Positions 1 through 9,387 of a DNA stretch of 64,000 nucleotides are shown here, in pieces. The position numbers and the translations under genes were made by a program. The notes beneath the pieces are model-generated. The model did not search any database. It saw only the letters and a list, made by a program, of their open reading frames with translations, and was not told the origin of the DNA. Numbering within the stretch: position 1 is the stretch's first letter; each line of letters begins with the position of its first letter. Source of the stretch: Accumulibacter sp. (GTDB lineage Bacteria > Pseudomonadota > Gammaproteobacteria > Burkholderiales > Rhodocyclaceae); assembly GCF_029255285.1 (NCBI RefSeq), contig NZ_JAPUVI010000030.1, forward strand, positions 23,758 through 87,757, written 5' to 3'.

Positions 1-692
1 GACAAGGCGTCGCGCGCGGCTCGGGTACTCGTCCTCATTGTTCCCGCCTTCTGGCGTACCCGCTCAGGCGTTGGTCGCTCGCGTCGTGCGCAAAGCCCCG
101 CTATGGCCGATGCCGAGCCGGGCGAGTTCAACCGAAGCTCAGGCGGCACCCGGCTACCAATTCGATCAGCGCATCGCCTGGTGTCTTCAGCGGTAGGAAA
201 ACGCGGAAATCTGGCGGAGAAAAGCTCAGGCCACCATGGCTGAAGCGCGAAATGCCGTGCTTACGGCTAGGCTCCCGCGTATCCGTCCCTTCGCCGCGTC
301 GAGGACTCGCTGCGTCAGGCTGCCGCCCGTCCTTCGCCCGGCTCCAGGCCGACAATTTTCGGGCCCGATTTCTTGGTGGCGCCAGACCCCCGTGGCTGTT
401 GGCCGCCTTTGACACTTGGTAGAGGCCGCACGAAGACGGTTCGTCCCAAGCCGTCGGGACTGCTTGCCGCCTGGGTTGCGCTGCGATTCCGGCGAAGTTT
501 TCAGCTTTCGTCGGCATGCTTTCCCCGAACAACGAGTGCTGTCAGCGCCTTTCAGAGCCTGAATTAGTTGCGGGAACCGCATTGGTCTCCTATTGTTTTA
601 TTATCCATTCTTCGGTCGGCGTTGCGACACTTTGGGCTATAAGCCCTAAATACTAAATATGGATGCCGTAACTTCCTGGGGGGTTGCCAATC
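1..692. other. Left-edge region without a supported gene
   Basis: I see no gene I can support here. Open frames exist on both strands (for example 128-532 and 226-582 on the minus strand), but their translations are rich in Arg, Gly, Pro and Ser, show no recognisable domain, and overlap each other in different frames, as expected of GC-rich non-coding or decayed DNA. From about 580 to 690 the DNA becomes clearly AT-richer and probably holds the promoter of the lipoprotein gene that follows. The first 560 bases could be the tail of an element or pseudogene extending left of the window, but nothing such as a terminal repeat is visible to prove it. Confidence 0.4.
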
Positions 693-1508
693 ATGGCGGC
701 ACGGGTCTTGTTGGTCGTCTTGCTTGCCTTTCTCGTCGGTTGTGCCCAAATGAGCGAGATGGCATTCAAGCTGAAGGTGACGGCGGCACCAAATTCGCAG
801 CTTTATGTGCAACAGGAAGGCTTTCAGCCAACCGTTCGAACCCTCGAGGTCGTGGTTGATGTGGCCCCGCCGGTACTAGGGTGGGACGATTCAACTGCTT
901 CGATTCACTCAGCCCTTCGCAACGAATACGATACGATTACCGATGTCGTTCTTGAGCAACTGGTAGCTCAGTCAAAACAGTTGGGATATGAACCGAGCTT
1001 CCGGCTTCAGGCCGAGCGGGTCAGCCTGTTCCACAGAAGTCCCTCGACATCTCCCGTTGCGGTCGTGAGTTCCGTAGGAAAAAAAGTGACTGAGCGGCGC
1101 AAACAGCTCGAGCCGCACAACCTGCTCTATGTCTGTCTACCAGTTGCCAAGAGCCAGACTATTCCCGCGGCATTTGGAGGAAGGCAGGCCATCCTCGCTT
1201 TTTCCAGGCCAGTCTTGTATCTGGGCTCAGCCCGAGAAGACTGCGGAGGGATGTTCGGTCTCACCAACATGAATATCGGTTTCAGTGATAACAATGGCAA
1301 AGGTGTTTGGAGCGCACAGGTGCGTGTCAGATCAATTCTCGCCATCGCACCGAACGATTTTGATTCCCTATACAGCCGGGTAACCAGGAACTCGAATGAG
1401 AGTTCGTTTCAAGTGCCCAGCGTGCAGTACCTCACCGCAAAAGAGTGGGGTGCCGTCCTTGCCAAGGATTTGGCGGATACCTTCTCGTCGGCCTCGAAGC
1501 CCGAGTGA
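693..1508 (+). CDS. Putative outer-membrane lipoprotein, unknown function
   Basis: This encodes a 271-residue exported protein. It begins with a short basic stretch and a hydrophobic core ending in a lipobox (Leu-Val-Gly-Cys, Cys near residue 17), so it should be lipidated and anchored, probably in the outer membrane. I chose the ATG at 693 because a GGGGGG-containing ribosome binding site lies about 9 bases upstream. An in-frame TTG at 684 overlaps that site. No known domain was recognised in the remainder. Codon use is less GC-biased than in the neighbours (many AAA, AAT, TTG, GAA), which suggests horizontal acquisition. It stands alone, with comEC converging on it from the right. Confidence 0.7.
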   Translation: MAARVLLVVLLAFLVGCAQMSEMAFKLKVTAAPNSQLYVQQEGFQPTVRTLEVVVDVAPPVLGWDDSTASIHSALRNEYDTITDVVLEQLVAQSKQLGYEPSFRLQAERVSLFHRSPSTSPVAVVSSVGKKVTERRKQLEPHNLLYVCLPVAKSQTIPAAFGGRQAILAFSRPVLYLGSAREDCGGMFGLTNMNIGFSDNNGKGVWSAQVRVRSILAIAPNDFDSLYSRVTRNSNESSFQVPSVQYLTAKEWGAVLAKDLADTFSSASKPE

Positions 1509-1753
1509 CCGGCAGTTCCCCGAACTCTGGCGTGTGGGCTTGCTTCGTCAATTCGGCCGGGAGCGATGCTCCGCCGTTACTGGGGGGCGTTGCTTGCAAG
1601 GAGGAGCAGACGCAAGATGACGGTTTTTGCCGATCTGGCCAACGTTTGTTACTTCGCGAAAGTCAAGCCTGAGTGACACTCCTGTGCGCAACAGCGGCTA
1701 AATAGGCTCGAAGGGCAGAGCGAAGAATATGGCGCAGACCACGGCCCGGCGTT

Positions 1754-4072
1754 TCAGCGTCCCTGCCAGTACCGACGGTACTCGCCGCGATAGGAGGACA
1801 GCGCGAGTTCGCTGGCCAGCTCGATGCGCACCGCGCCGTCGCGGTCGCTGCGCCACAGCCGGCTGCCGGCGTAGCGTGCGACGACATCGGGCCGCGGATG
1901 CTGGAAGCGGTTGCGGTAGCCAACCGGAATGATCACTTCCTGAGCGCCAACGGCCGCCACGAAGTCCGGGGTCGATGACGTTCCACTGCCGTGATGCGGC
2001 ACCAACAGCACGTCGCTGCGCAGTTGATCCGCTGCCCGGGCCAGCAGCGCCTGCTCGTCGCGTGCCTCGATGTCGGAGGTGAGCAGCATGCTGCCGACGG
2101 CATTCTCGATCCGCAGCACACAACTCATGTTGTTGGTCTTGACGGCCTGGTGCTCGTAGTCGTCCGCCTGCGGATGGAGGATCGTGAAACGCACGCCATC
2201 CCAGGTCCAGGTCTGACCCGCGACGCAGCGTTCGCCGGCGAGTTCGGGAACCGATGACAGCGTGCGGGCGATCGGTAAAGCTTCCTGCACGGCGACGACG
2301 CCCCCAGAATGGTCCTTGTCGCGATGCGTCACGATCAGCGCATCGATCAGCCCAAGCCCTTGCGCGCGCAGAAAGGGAACGACGATTCGCTGGCCGGCGT
2401 CGGATTCCGCGCTGTACAGCGGCCCGGTATCGTAGAGCAGGGTATGTCCGGCCGTGCGCACGACCACGGCCAGTCCCTGGCCGACATCGAGCACGTCGAT
2501 CCAGGCGTCGCCTGCCGCCGGCCGGGCAGCCGGCCAGGAGAGCGCCGGCAGCAGCAGGCACAGGCCGAGCCAGCGTGCCGGGAAGCCGCGTGGCAAGAGC
2601 AGCCACAGCACGCCGAGCACGGCCAGCAGGGTGGCCGCTAGTGGCGGTGCCGGCTGTTGCCAGATCGGCCAGCCGCCCAGCCAGGCGAGAAAGTGCATCA
2701 CGCCCGATAGCAGCCAGTGGTCGAGAAACAGCAGCGGTGGCCAGGGAAATACGGCGAAGACCAGCGCCAGCGGCGTGATGACGAAGCTGACCAGGGGGAT
2801 GGCCAGCGCGTTGGCGAGCGGCGAGACGAGCGAGAACTGCTGGAACAGAAAGAGCAGCAGGGGCAGCGTGCCGATCGTCACTGCCCACTGCGTCGCTCCC
2901 CAGCCGACGAGTGCCGCCCGCCAGCCGCCCGCGGTGCCGATTCGCGCCGTGCCGACGAAGAAGAGCAGGCCGACGGCGACGAAGGACAGCCAGAAGCCGG
3001 GCGCCAGAACGGCCCACGGATCGATCAGCAGCACGACGAGCAGCGCCAGCAGAAGGCTGCGGCTGGCGCCGAAGTGGCGACCCGACCACAACGCCAGGGC
3101 GACGACGGTCAGCATGTAGAACGTCCGCTGCGTTGGCACGGCAAAGCCGGCGAGCAGCGAGTAAGCGCCGGCGGCCAGCCAGCCGGCGGCGATCGACGCT
3201 TTCGGCGCCGGCAGGAGAAGCATCAAGCGCTCGCTGCGCCGCCACAGCCAGCCGACGAGGCCGGCGAACAGAGCCGCCACCATCGTCACATGCAAACCCG
3301 AGATCGACATCAGGTGAGTCACCCCGGTCTGCCGGAACAGGCGCCATTGGTCGGCGGGAATGGCCGCCTGGTCGCCGATTGCCAGCGCCGCGAGAATTCC
3401 CACATAAGGCGCTTCCGGCAGGGTATCGAAGAACGAGCGGCGGAGCCGCTCGCGCCAGCGCTCGAGCGCGTAAGCGGGTCGCCAGACGAAATCGTCGAGT
3501 CGCTGCGCCGCGCTGCGCGGCCGCACATAGCCTGTCGCCCGCAGTCCGCGTTCGAGCAGCCAGGCCTCGTAGTCGAAGCCATGCGGATTGGCGTTGCCGT
3601 GCGGACGCTTCAGGCGAACGGTGAATCGCCAGCGCTCGGCGGGGCGGATCGGCAGCGCCTCACGCCACTCTTCCTCGAGCTGGCCGCGGTACCAGGAAAG
3701 CATGACGCGGCGAGGTAGCACGGCACCCGGCGTCACCACCGTCTCGACGACGAACTCGAAGCGCTCGCCACGCTCGAAGGCGTGCGGCAGCGCGGCGACG
3801 ACGCCGACGACTTCGATATCGCGGCCTTCCCACTCGGGTGGCAGTCGATCCGCCAGACGCTCGCCGGCGAGCAGCGCGGCCCAGGCCAGACCGAGTAGCG
3901 CGCCGCCCAGCATGGCCGCCAGGTGGCCGATGGCGCTTGGCCGACGGCCCGGCCATACGGACAGCAGCAAGCCGGCAAGCAGCAGGCCGGCGAGCAGCAG
4001 CAGGGCCGGAAGTCGTTCCTGGATCTGCAGAAGCCCGACACCGAGGGCGAAAGCGATGATGCGCAGGCGCAT
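1754..4072 (-). CDS. comEC: ComEC/Rec2-type DNA internalisation channel
   Basis: This 772-residue polytopic inner-membrane protein matches ComEC, which moves single-stranded DNA across the inner membrane during natural transformation. The N-terminus carries several hydrophobic helices and a soluble ComEC N-terminal region. The middle is the competence membrane domain (about residues 200-490) with a Gly-Leu-His motif after an Ile-Ser stretch. From about residue 500 onward lies a metallo-beta-lactamase domain with Asp-Val-Gly-Gln-Gly and a His-Arg-Asp-Lys-Asp-His-Ser-Gly-Gly metal motif, followed by a Pro-His-His-Gly-Ser motif. The length is normal for the family. No other competence gene is nearby, which is usual for comEC. 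The start is the ATG at 4072. Confidence 0.93.
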   Translation of the reverse strand: MRLRIIAFALGVGLLQIQERLPALLLLAGLLLAGLLLSVWPGRRPSAIGHLAAMLGGALLGLAWAALLAGERLADRLPPEWEGRDIEVVGVVAALPHAFERGERFEFVVETVVTPGAVLPRRVMLSWYRGQLEEEWREALPIRPAERWRFTVRLKRPHGNANPHGFDYEAWLLERGLRATGYVRPRSAAQRLDDFVWRPAYALERWRERLRRSFFDTLPEAPYVGILAALAIGDQAAIPADQWRLFRQTGVTHLMSISGLHVTMVAALFAGLVGWLWRRSERLMLLLPAPKASIAAGWLAAGAYSLLAGFAVPTQRTFYMLTVVALALWSGRHFGASRSLLLALLVVLLIDPWAVLAPGFWLSFVAVGLLFFVGTARIGTAGGWRAALVGWGATQWAVTIGTLPLLLFLFQQFSLVSPLANALAIPLVSFVITPLALVFAVFPWPPLLFLDHWLLSGVMHFLAWLGGWPIWQQPAPPLAATLLAVLGVLWLLLPRGFPARWLGLCLLLPALSWPAARPAAGDAWIDVLDVGQGLAVVVRTAGHTLLYDTGPLYSAESDAGQRIVVPFLRAQGLGLIDALIVTHRDKDHSGGVVAVQEALPIARTLSSVPELAGERCVAGQTWTWDGVRFTILHPQADDYEHQAVKTNNMSCVLRIENAVGSMLLTSDIEARDEQALLARAADQLRSDVLLVPHHGSGTSSTPDFVAAVGAQEVIIPVGYRNRFQHPRPDVVARYAGSRLWRSDRDGAVRIELASELALSSYRGEYRRYWQGR

Positions 4073-4154
4073 GCGGCATCAGACCTCAATGACTCGCATC
4101 CGCGGAAACGACCATGCGGGTTGCTGCCGCGCGCCGGCCGCCACAGGAAGCCGG

Positions 4155-6176
4155 TCAGCCGAGACGGAAGCGGCGCATCTCGGCCTCGAGATCTCGCGAC
4201 AGTGTTTCGAGCTGCTGAGCCGTGCTGGCGTTACCGGCCACCAGGCGGCGGTTCTGTTCGGCCATTTCGGCGACGCGCTCAACATTGTGGGCGATCCCGC
4301 TACTGGTGGTGCTCTGTTCGCGCAGCGCCTGCGAAATGTCGGCTACGCGGTCGACCACCTGCCGCGCGTTGCCACCGATTTCGGCGATCGACTCCCCGGC
4401 CCGCCTGGCCAGGGCGACGCCCTCGCCGACACGGCCGACCCCGGCGTTCATGCTGGCCGCCGCGGCGCGTGTGCCGTTCTGAATGGCGCTGATCATCTCC
4501 GCGATCTCGCTCGTCGAGCGGCTTGTCCGCTCGGCCAGTTTGCGCACTTCGTCGGCCACCACAGCGAAGCCGCGTCCCGACTCGCCAGCGCGCGCCGCCT
4601 CGATCGCCGCGTTGAGCGCCAGCAGGTTGGTCTGATCGGCAATCTCCTTGATCACGTTGACGATCGCCGAGATACGTTCCGAACGTCCGCCCAGCTCGGC
4701 GACGATGGTTGCCGACTGATTGACGATGTCGGCGATCCGCTCGATCGCCTGGACGACACTGCCGACCGCTTGCTGGCCCTCGGACGACAGCTCGCCGGCT
4801 CGCGCAGCAATCCGGTCGGCGTCCTGCGCACGGCTCGACAGGTGTTCGATGCGCGCGCTCATCTGCTCAATGGCGGCGGCCATGGTCGACGCCGCGTTGC
4901 TCTGCTGCTCGCTGCCATGCTGAATACGCGCCGCCGACGCGGAAAGGTGTTGCGTCGCGTCGCGCACCTCGCCGGCGCCGCGCTGGACGCTTTGGAGCAG
5001 GCCGCGGAAGGCGGCCACCATGTCGTTCAGGCTGTCGCCGACGAGTTTCAGCTCGTCGGCGGTTCCGAGATCGACGCGGACGCTCAGGTCGCCGGTAGCG
5101 ATCGTTCGTGCGTCGGCCGCCAGCCTATCGATACTGCCTATCGTCGAGTAGTAGGCACCGACAGAGACGTAGGCGTAGAGCAGCAGGATCAGCACCGACA
5201 GGGCGAGGCTGAGGTGCAGCTTGCGTTCGGCCTCGGCGACGCGGCCATGCAGCAAGTGCTCGATGGTCGGAAACAGGCTGCCGAACATCTCCTTATACGC
5301 TTTTTCGAGTGAAGCGGTGGTTAACGAAAAATACTCGCTCGCGGGCGTCGCGAAGGTGCCCGAAAGAATGTCCTGGTTGACCAGCGCGCTGACTTTCTCG
5401 GCCGCCCCCGCCATGTCGCCGGTCGAAGCCGCCAGCGCCGGCTGCAGGGCGGGGTTGTAGCGCGAGGTTTTTCCAATATTGCGGCGCAGACCTTCCACGG
5501 CCGCATTCAGGTCGGCCAGCAAGGCGGTAAACTCGACCTGTTGCGACAACACCAGCGCTTGCCTGCGGGTCAACACTCCCGTACCCAAAGCGCGTAGCTG
5601 TCCCATTCGCTCGATGGCCAGCGGCAGCTTGTCGACCGCCGTATCGATCAGGTAAGTCGAGTCGATTTCCGGATCATTGATCAGCGTGTAGTGATCGGCG
5701 ACGAAACCCTGCAGGCTGAGCAGATCGTCGATCAGGCGGTTGTGCGCCAGGAAGTTCTCGCGCGGGATCAGATCCAGGCCATCCTTCTGAATGGCAGCCC
5801 AGCTTTCGGCAATCTTCTGCCACAGATCGCTCGTTGCCAGTGCAGGCACCAGCCCGCCTTCGAGGGCCTGGAAGGCGGCGTTCACTTCCTCTTCGCGTGC
5901 CGCTCGCCTGTCCCGCATCTCCTCGCTTCCGTTGAGCACGCCCGCCGAAAGACCCCGGTGGACCTGCAGATGTTGGACCAGGCGGGCGACCGGTTTGAGC
6001 ACCTCGATACCGGCCAACTCGTGTCGCGAACTGTCGATCACTCGGGACAGGCTCTGGTAGAGGTTGGCCACCAGAACGGCGATGGCGATCAGGGCGAGCG
6101 CACCCATGAACGCGAATTTCTTCGTATAACCGACACGGTTGAGCAGCACGATGGCGGGTGTGAACAGGGCTCGCAT
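4155..6176 (-). CDS. Methyl-accepting chemotaxis protein
   Basis: A 673-residue transmembrane chemoreceptor. A first membrane helix (about residues 20-42) is followed by a periplasmic sensor of about 270 residues, a second helix (about 318-342), a HAMP linker and a cytoplasmic signalling domain. The signalling hairpin tip is unmistakable ([20 protein letters not shown]). The sensor contains an Arg-Gly-Leu-Ser-Ala motif near residue 76 and is mostly helical. That resembles NIT-type nitrate/nitrite sensors, but this assignment is tentative. No CheB/CheR-binding pentapeptide was seen at the C-terminus. It lies between comEC and lolD without other che genes, so it is an orphan receptor whose ligand cannot be read from the sequence. 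Confidence 0.92.
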   Translation of the reverse strand: MRALFTPAIVLLNRVGYTKKFAFMGALALIAIAVLVANLYQSLSRVIDSSRHELAGIEVLKPVARLVQHLQVHRGLSAGVLNGSEEMRDRRAAREEEVNAAFQALEGGLVPALATSDLWQKIAESWAAIQKDGLDLIPRENFLAHNRLIDDLLSLQGFVADHYTLINDPEIDSTYLIDTAVDKLPLAIERMGQLRALGTGVLTRRQALVLSQQVEFTALLADLNAAVEGLRRNIGKTSRYNPALQPALAASTGDMAGAAEKVSALVNQDILSGTFATPASEYFSLTTASLEKAYKEMFGSLFPTIEHLLHGRVAEAERKLHLSLALSVLILLLYAYVSVGAYYSTIGSIDRLAADARTIATGDLSVRVDLGTADELKLVGDSLNDMVAAFRGLLQSVQRGAGEVRDATQHLSASAARIQHGSEQQSNAASTMAAAIEQMSARIEHLSSRAQDADRIAARAGELSSEGQQAVGSVVQAIERIADIVNQSATIVAELGGRSERISAIVNVIKEIADQTNLLALNAAIEAARAGESGRGFAVVADEVRKLAERTSRSTSEIAEMISAIQNGTRAAAASMNAGVGRVGEGVALARRAGESIAEIGGNARQVVDRVADISQALREQSTTSSGIAHNVERVAEMAEQNRRLVAGNASTAQQLETLSRDLEAEMRRFRLG

Positions 6177-6252
6177 CTTTGGCTCCCTCCTTTCCTTGGA
6201 CCAGGCTTGTCAGGCATCGCGAGCGGCGCTGGCCAGAGCCGGTCCATGAATG

Positions 6253-6939
6253 TCACTCGCCCGACGTGTGCAGGCGTCCGTCGCGCAGCGTCAGGATTCG
6301 GCCGACGCGGCCGGCCAGGGCCGGGTCGTGGGTGACGACGACGAAACTCGTCTGGCGCGAGCGGTTGAGCGCCAGCATCAGCTCGAAGACGCTTTCGGCA
6401 GTCTGTCGATCCAGGTTGCCGGTCGGTTCGTCCGCCAGCACGCAAGCCGGCTCGGTGACCAGTGCGCGGGCGATCGCCGCCCGCTGGCGCTCGCCGCCCG
6501 ACAGCTCGGCCGGTGTGTGTTGCAGGCGGTGCGCCAAGCCGACCTCGTCGAGAACCTTTGCCGCGCGCGCTTCGGCTTCGCTCCTCGCTACCCGGCGGAT
6601 GTGCAGCGGCATGGCGACATTCTCCAGAGCGCTGAATTCGGAAAGCAGATGGTGAAACTGGTAAACGAAGCCGAGGTGGCGATTGCGTAGCTCGCTGCAC
6701 TGCGCGTCGTCGATTTTCGCCAGATCGTGCCCCATCAACTGCACGCTGCCGCCGCTCGCCGCATCGAGACCGCCGAGCAGGTGCAACAACGTGCTCTTGC
6801 CCGAGCCCGACGCACCGACGATAGCCACCCGTTCGGCGACGCCGATCGCCAGATCGACGCCGAGCAGGACCGGGACGTCGGTTTCGCCCTGGCGAAAGAT
6901 TTTGCGCAGGCCCTGGCAGGCCAGTACCGGATCACTCAT
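6253..6939 (-). CDS. lolD: Lipoprotein-releasing ABC transporter ATPase LolD
   Basis: LolD is the ATPase that powers extraction of outer-membrane lipoproteins from the inner membrane for hand-over to LolA. The 228-residue protein shows a Walker A (Gly-Ala-Ser-Gly-Ser-Gly-Lys-Ser-Thr), the ABC signature Leu-Ser-Gly-Gly-Glu-Arg-Gln-Arg and a Walker B ending in Asp-Glu-Pro-Thr-Gly-Asn-Leu-Asp. The ATG at 6939 gives the normal family start and overlaps the end of lolC by 8 bases, so the two are translationally coupled. A longer open frame extends upstream to 7023 but would run deep into lolC. Confidence 0.95.
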   Translation of the reverse strand: MSDPVLACQGLRKIFRQGETDVPVLLGVDLAIGVAERVAIVGASGSGKSTLLHLLGGLDAASGGSVQLMGHDLAKIDDAQCSELRNRHLGFVYQFHHLLSEFSALENVAMPLHIRRVARSEAEARAAKVLDEVGLAHRLQHTPAELSGGERQRAAIARALVTEPACVLADEPTGNLDRQTAESVFELMLALNRSRQTSFVVVTHDPALAGRVGRILTLRDGRLHTSGE

Positions 6940-8179
6940 AGCGCAACGCCGCCGCCGGATTGACACGTGCCGCTCGCCAGCTCGGATAGAGCGTCGCCAC
7001 CAAGGCGAGAACGAAAGCGACACCGGTGATCGTCGTCACGTCGCGCCATTGCAGTTCGGACGGCAGATTGGAAATGTAGTAGACCTCCTTGGCCAGAAAC
7101 TGTGTGCCAAGCAATCGTTCGATGAAGGGAACGACGACGTCGACATTGAGCGCCAGCGCCACGCCACCGGCGACGCCAAGCCCGAGGCCGATGAAACCGA
7201 TCAGGGCACCCTGCACGATGAAGATGGCCATGATGCTCGACGGGCGGGCGCCCAGAGTGCGCAAAATGGCGATGTCGGACTGCTTGTCGGTCACCGCCAT
7301 GACCAGGGTCGACACGATGTTGAAGGCGGCGACCGCGATGATCAGCGACAGGATGATGAACATCATGTTCTTTTCGATCTGCACGGCGCGAAAGAAGTTG
7401 GCGTGGCTGCGCGTCCAGTCGCTGATGAAGGCATCAGTATCGAGCGTGGCGGCCAGCGCGCGCGCGACGCGCGGCGCCAGAAAGAGATCGTCGAGTTTCA
7501 GGCGCACGCCGGACACCCGGTCATCCATGCGGTAGAGACGCTGTGCGTCGGCCAGGTGGATCAGGGCCAGGCCGCTGTCATATTCGTACATGCCGACCTC
7601 GAACAGTCCGGCAACGGTGAAGGTCTTCAGGCGAGGAACGACGCCGGCCGGCGTGACGACACCCTGGGGCGCGATCAGCGTCACCTTGTCGCCGACGAAG
7701 ACGCCGAGCGCACGCGCCAGTTCGCTGCCGAGAACGATGTTGAAATGCTCGGCCTGCAGGGCGTCGAGCCGGCCGCTTTTCATGTGCGGGCCGAAGTCGG
7801 CGACCTTGTCTTCCCGATCCGGCAGAATGCCGCGCACCAGCGCGCCGCGCACCGCTTGCCCGAAGGCGAGCATTCCCTGCGCCTGCACGAAGGGCGCCGT
7901 AGCCAGGACATGGGCCTGCCCGGCGGCCTGGCTGGCGACCCGCTCCCAGTCCCCCATCTCGCCGCTGGCGCCGGTGATCTGGACGTGCGAGACGACGGCA
8001 AGGATGCGCGCTCGCAGCTCGGTCTGAAAACCGTTCATCACCGACAGAACGACGATCAGTGCCGCAACCCCCAGGGCAATGCCGAGCATCGAGATCAGCG
8101 AAATGAAGGAAATGAAGTGGTTGTGCTTCTTGGCGCGCGTATAACGCAGGCCAATCAGCAGTTCGTAGGGCAGAGCCAT
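6932..8179 (-). CDS. lolC: Lipoprotein-releasing permease LolC/LolE family
   Basis: This 415-residue inner-membrane protein is the permease partner of LolD. It begins with the characteristic family stretch Gly-Leu-Arg-Tyr-Thr-Arg-Ala-Lys-Lys and has one N-terminal helix, a large periplasmic MacB-like domain and three C-terminal helices. The ATG at 8179 is preferred because a GAGGAG site lies 12 bases upstream. The upstream TTG at 8188 sits almost on that site. Only one LolC/LolE-type gene is present, so the transporter may be a LolC homodimer with LolD, or a second subunit lies elsewhere. Confidence 0.93.
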   Translation of the reverse strand: MALPYELLIGLRYTRAKKHNHFISFISLISMLGIALGVAALIVVLSVMNGFQTELRARILAVVSHVQITGASGEMGDWERVASQAAGQAHVLATAPFVQAQGMLAFGQAVRGALVRGILPDREDKVADFGPHMKSGRLDALQAEHFNIVLGSELARALGVFVGDKVTLIAPQGVVTPAGVVPRLKTFTVAGLFEVGMYEYDSGLALIHLADAQRLYRMDDRVSGVRLKLDDLFLAPRVARALAATLDTDAFISDWTRSHANFFRAVQIEKNMMFIILSLIIAVAAFNIVSTLVMAVTDKQSDIAILRTLGARPSSIMAIFIVQGALIGFIGLGLGVAGGVALALNVDVVVPFIERLLGTQFLAKEVYYISNLPSELQWRDVTTITGVAFVLALVATLYPSWRAARVNPAAALRYE

Positions 8180-8331
8180 CAGCGGCAAATACTCCTCTCA
8201 GGGTGGCGGCGCGAAGCGCCGAAGGCACGGGTTCACTATGCTACACTTTTCGACGTCATCCGGCCGCAGGCTGTCCGTCGCTCCCATCGGAACGGCCTGC
8301 CTGGCCTTCCGTCACATCACTACGCCTCCCC

Positions 8332-9387
8332 ATGCCGCTTACCCTGGTCGTTCCCGAACTGCTATGGCCCGAACCCGGCGACCGCCAGACTTTGGAGTCC
8401 CTGGACTGCCCGGGCTTGTGCACGCTGCTGGCGCGCAGTCGGCTCGGGCGGCGCCCGCCGCAATCGTTCGAAGCCGCACTCTGCGAGCCATTCGGACTGA
8501 CCGGCGAGCTTCCGTATGCCGCCTATCGCGTGCTTGGCGAAAGCGGCATGACGGCGGCGCGTGAAGCCTGTTGGATCTGCGCCGATCCCGTTCATCTACG
8601 CCTGCATCAGGAGCGCCTGGTTCTGGCCGACGGCGGCAGCCTGGCCATCGATTCCGCCGAGGCCGAGGCGATCGTCGGCGAACTCAACCGCCAGTTCTCC
8701 GACATCGGCACGTTTCACGTCGCGACGGCCGAGCGCTGGTACTTGCAGTTCGCCGGCGCGCCCGATCTCGGCCAGTTCGACGTTCTGCCGCTGTCTACGG
8801 TCGCCGGCCGACGGGTCGAACGGCAACTGCCGGAGACGCCACGCTTGCGCTGGCTGCGCCAACTGCTCAACGAGATCCAGATGCTGCTCCACCGGCATCC
8901 AGCCAACATCAAGCGTGAAGAGGAAGGCCGATCGACGATCAACAGCCTGTGGTTGTGGGGTGCCGGCGCCTTGCCGGCGACCGCGGCAAGCTCACTCGCC
9001 GGTGTCTGGGCGGACGATCCGCTGGCGCTCGGCCTGGGCCGGGCGTTCGGGCTGCCGGCGCATCCACTGCCGGACGATGCCGGCCAGTGCTTGTCCCGCT
9101 GCGCTTCCGCCAGCCGCCAACTGCTGGTCGTCGACGCGCTGCAGCGGGCGGTTCACTACGAAGATGCCGATGCCTGGCGCGCCGCTTTGCTCGACCTCGA
9201 AGCCCGCTGGTTTGCTCCCCTGCAGAAGGCGCTGGCCGGCGGTCGGATCGGCCGCCTGTGCCTGCAGGCGACAACGGCCTACGGGACGCTGGCCTGGGAG
9301 AGCGGCCGCAGCGAACAGTGGAAGTTGTGGCGCCGCCCTGAGCCATTGATCAGCCACGTGCAGTCGCTGGCCAGGGCGAAACGATGA
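8332..9387 (+). CDS. RpfE-type protein (phosphoglycerate-mutase-like, AP superfamily)
   Basis: This 351-residue protein resembles the conserved RpfE-type proteins annotated as phosphoglycerate mutase-like or regulatory. They are found next to recJ in several beta- and gammaproteobacteria, including the Xanthomonas rpf region. It begins with a hydrophobic beta-strand segment (Leu-Thr-Leu-Val-Val-Pro-Glu-Leu-Leu) and contains the conserved Asn-Ser-Leu-Trp-Leu-Trp-Gly stretch near residue 204 typical of this family. The start is the ATG at 8332, since the open frame upstream to 8203 runs into the lolC promoter region. Its stop overlaps the recJ start by 4 bases (ATGA), so the two are co-translated. 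Its biochemical role is not established. Confidence 0.72.
   Translation: MPLTLVVPELLWPEPGDRQTLESLDCPGLCTLLARSRLGRRPPQSFEAALCEPFGLTGELPYAAYRVLGESGMTAAREACWICADPVHLRLHQERLVLADGGSLAIDSAEAEAIVGELNRQFSDIGTFHVATAERWYLQFAGAPDLGQFDVLPLSTVAGRRVERQLPETPRLRWLRQLLNEIQMLLHRHPANIKREEEGRSTINSLWLWGAGALPATAASSLAGVWADDPLALGLGRAFGLPAHPLPDDAGQCLSRCASASRQLLVVDALQRAVHYEDADAWRAALLDLEARWFAPLQKALAGGRIGRLCLQATTAYGTLAWESGRSEQWKLWRRPEPLISHVQSLARAKR

Noticed and set aside
2717-5312. Long plus-strand frames opposite comEC and the chemoreceptor
   Set aside because: They cross gene boundaries and lack start signals and domains. Both minus-strand genes are well supported.
8203-8331. N-terminal extension of the rpfE-like gene
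   Set aside because: The extension lies in the lolC leader and has no family resemblance. The ATG at 8332 gives the normal protein.
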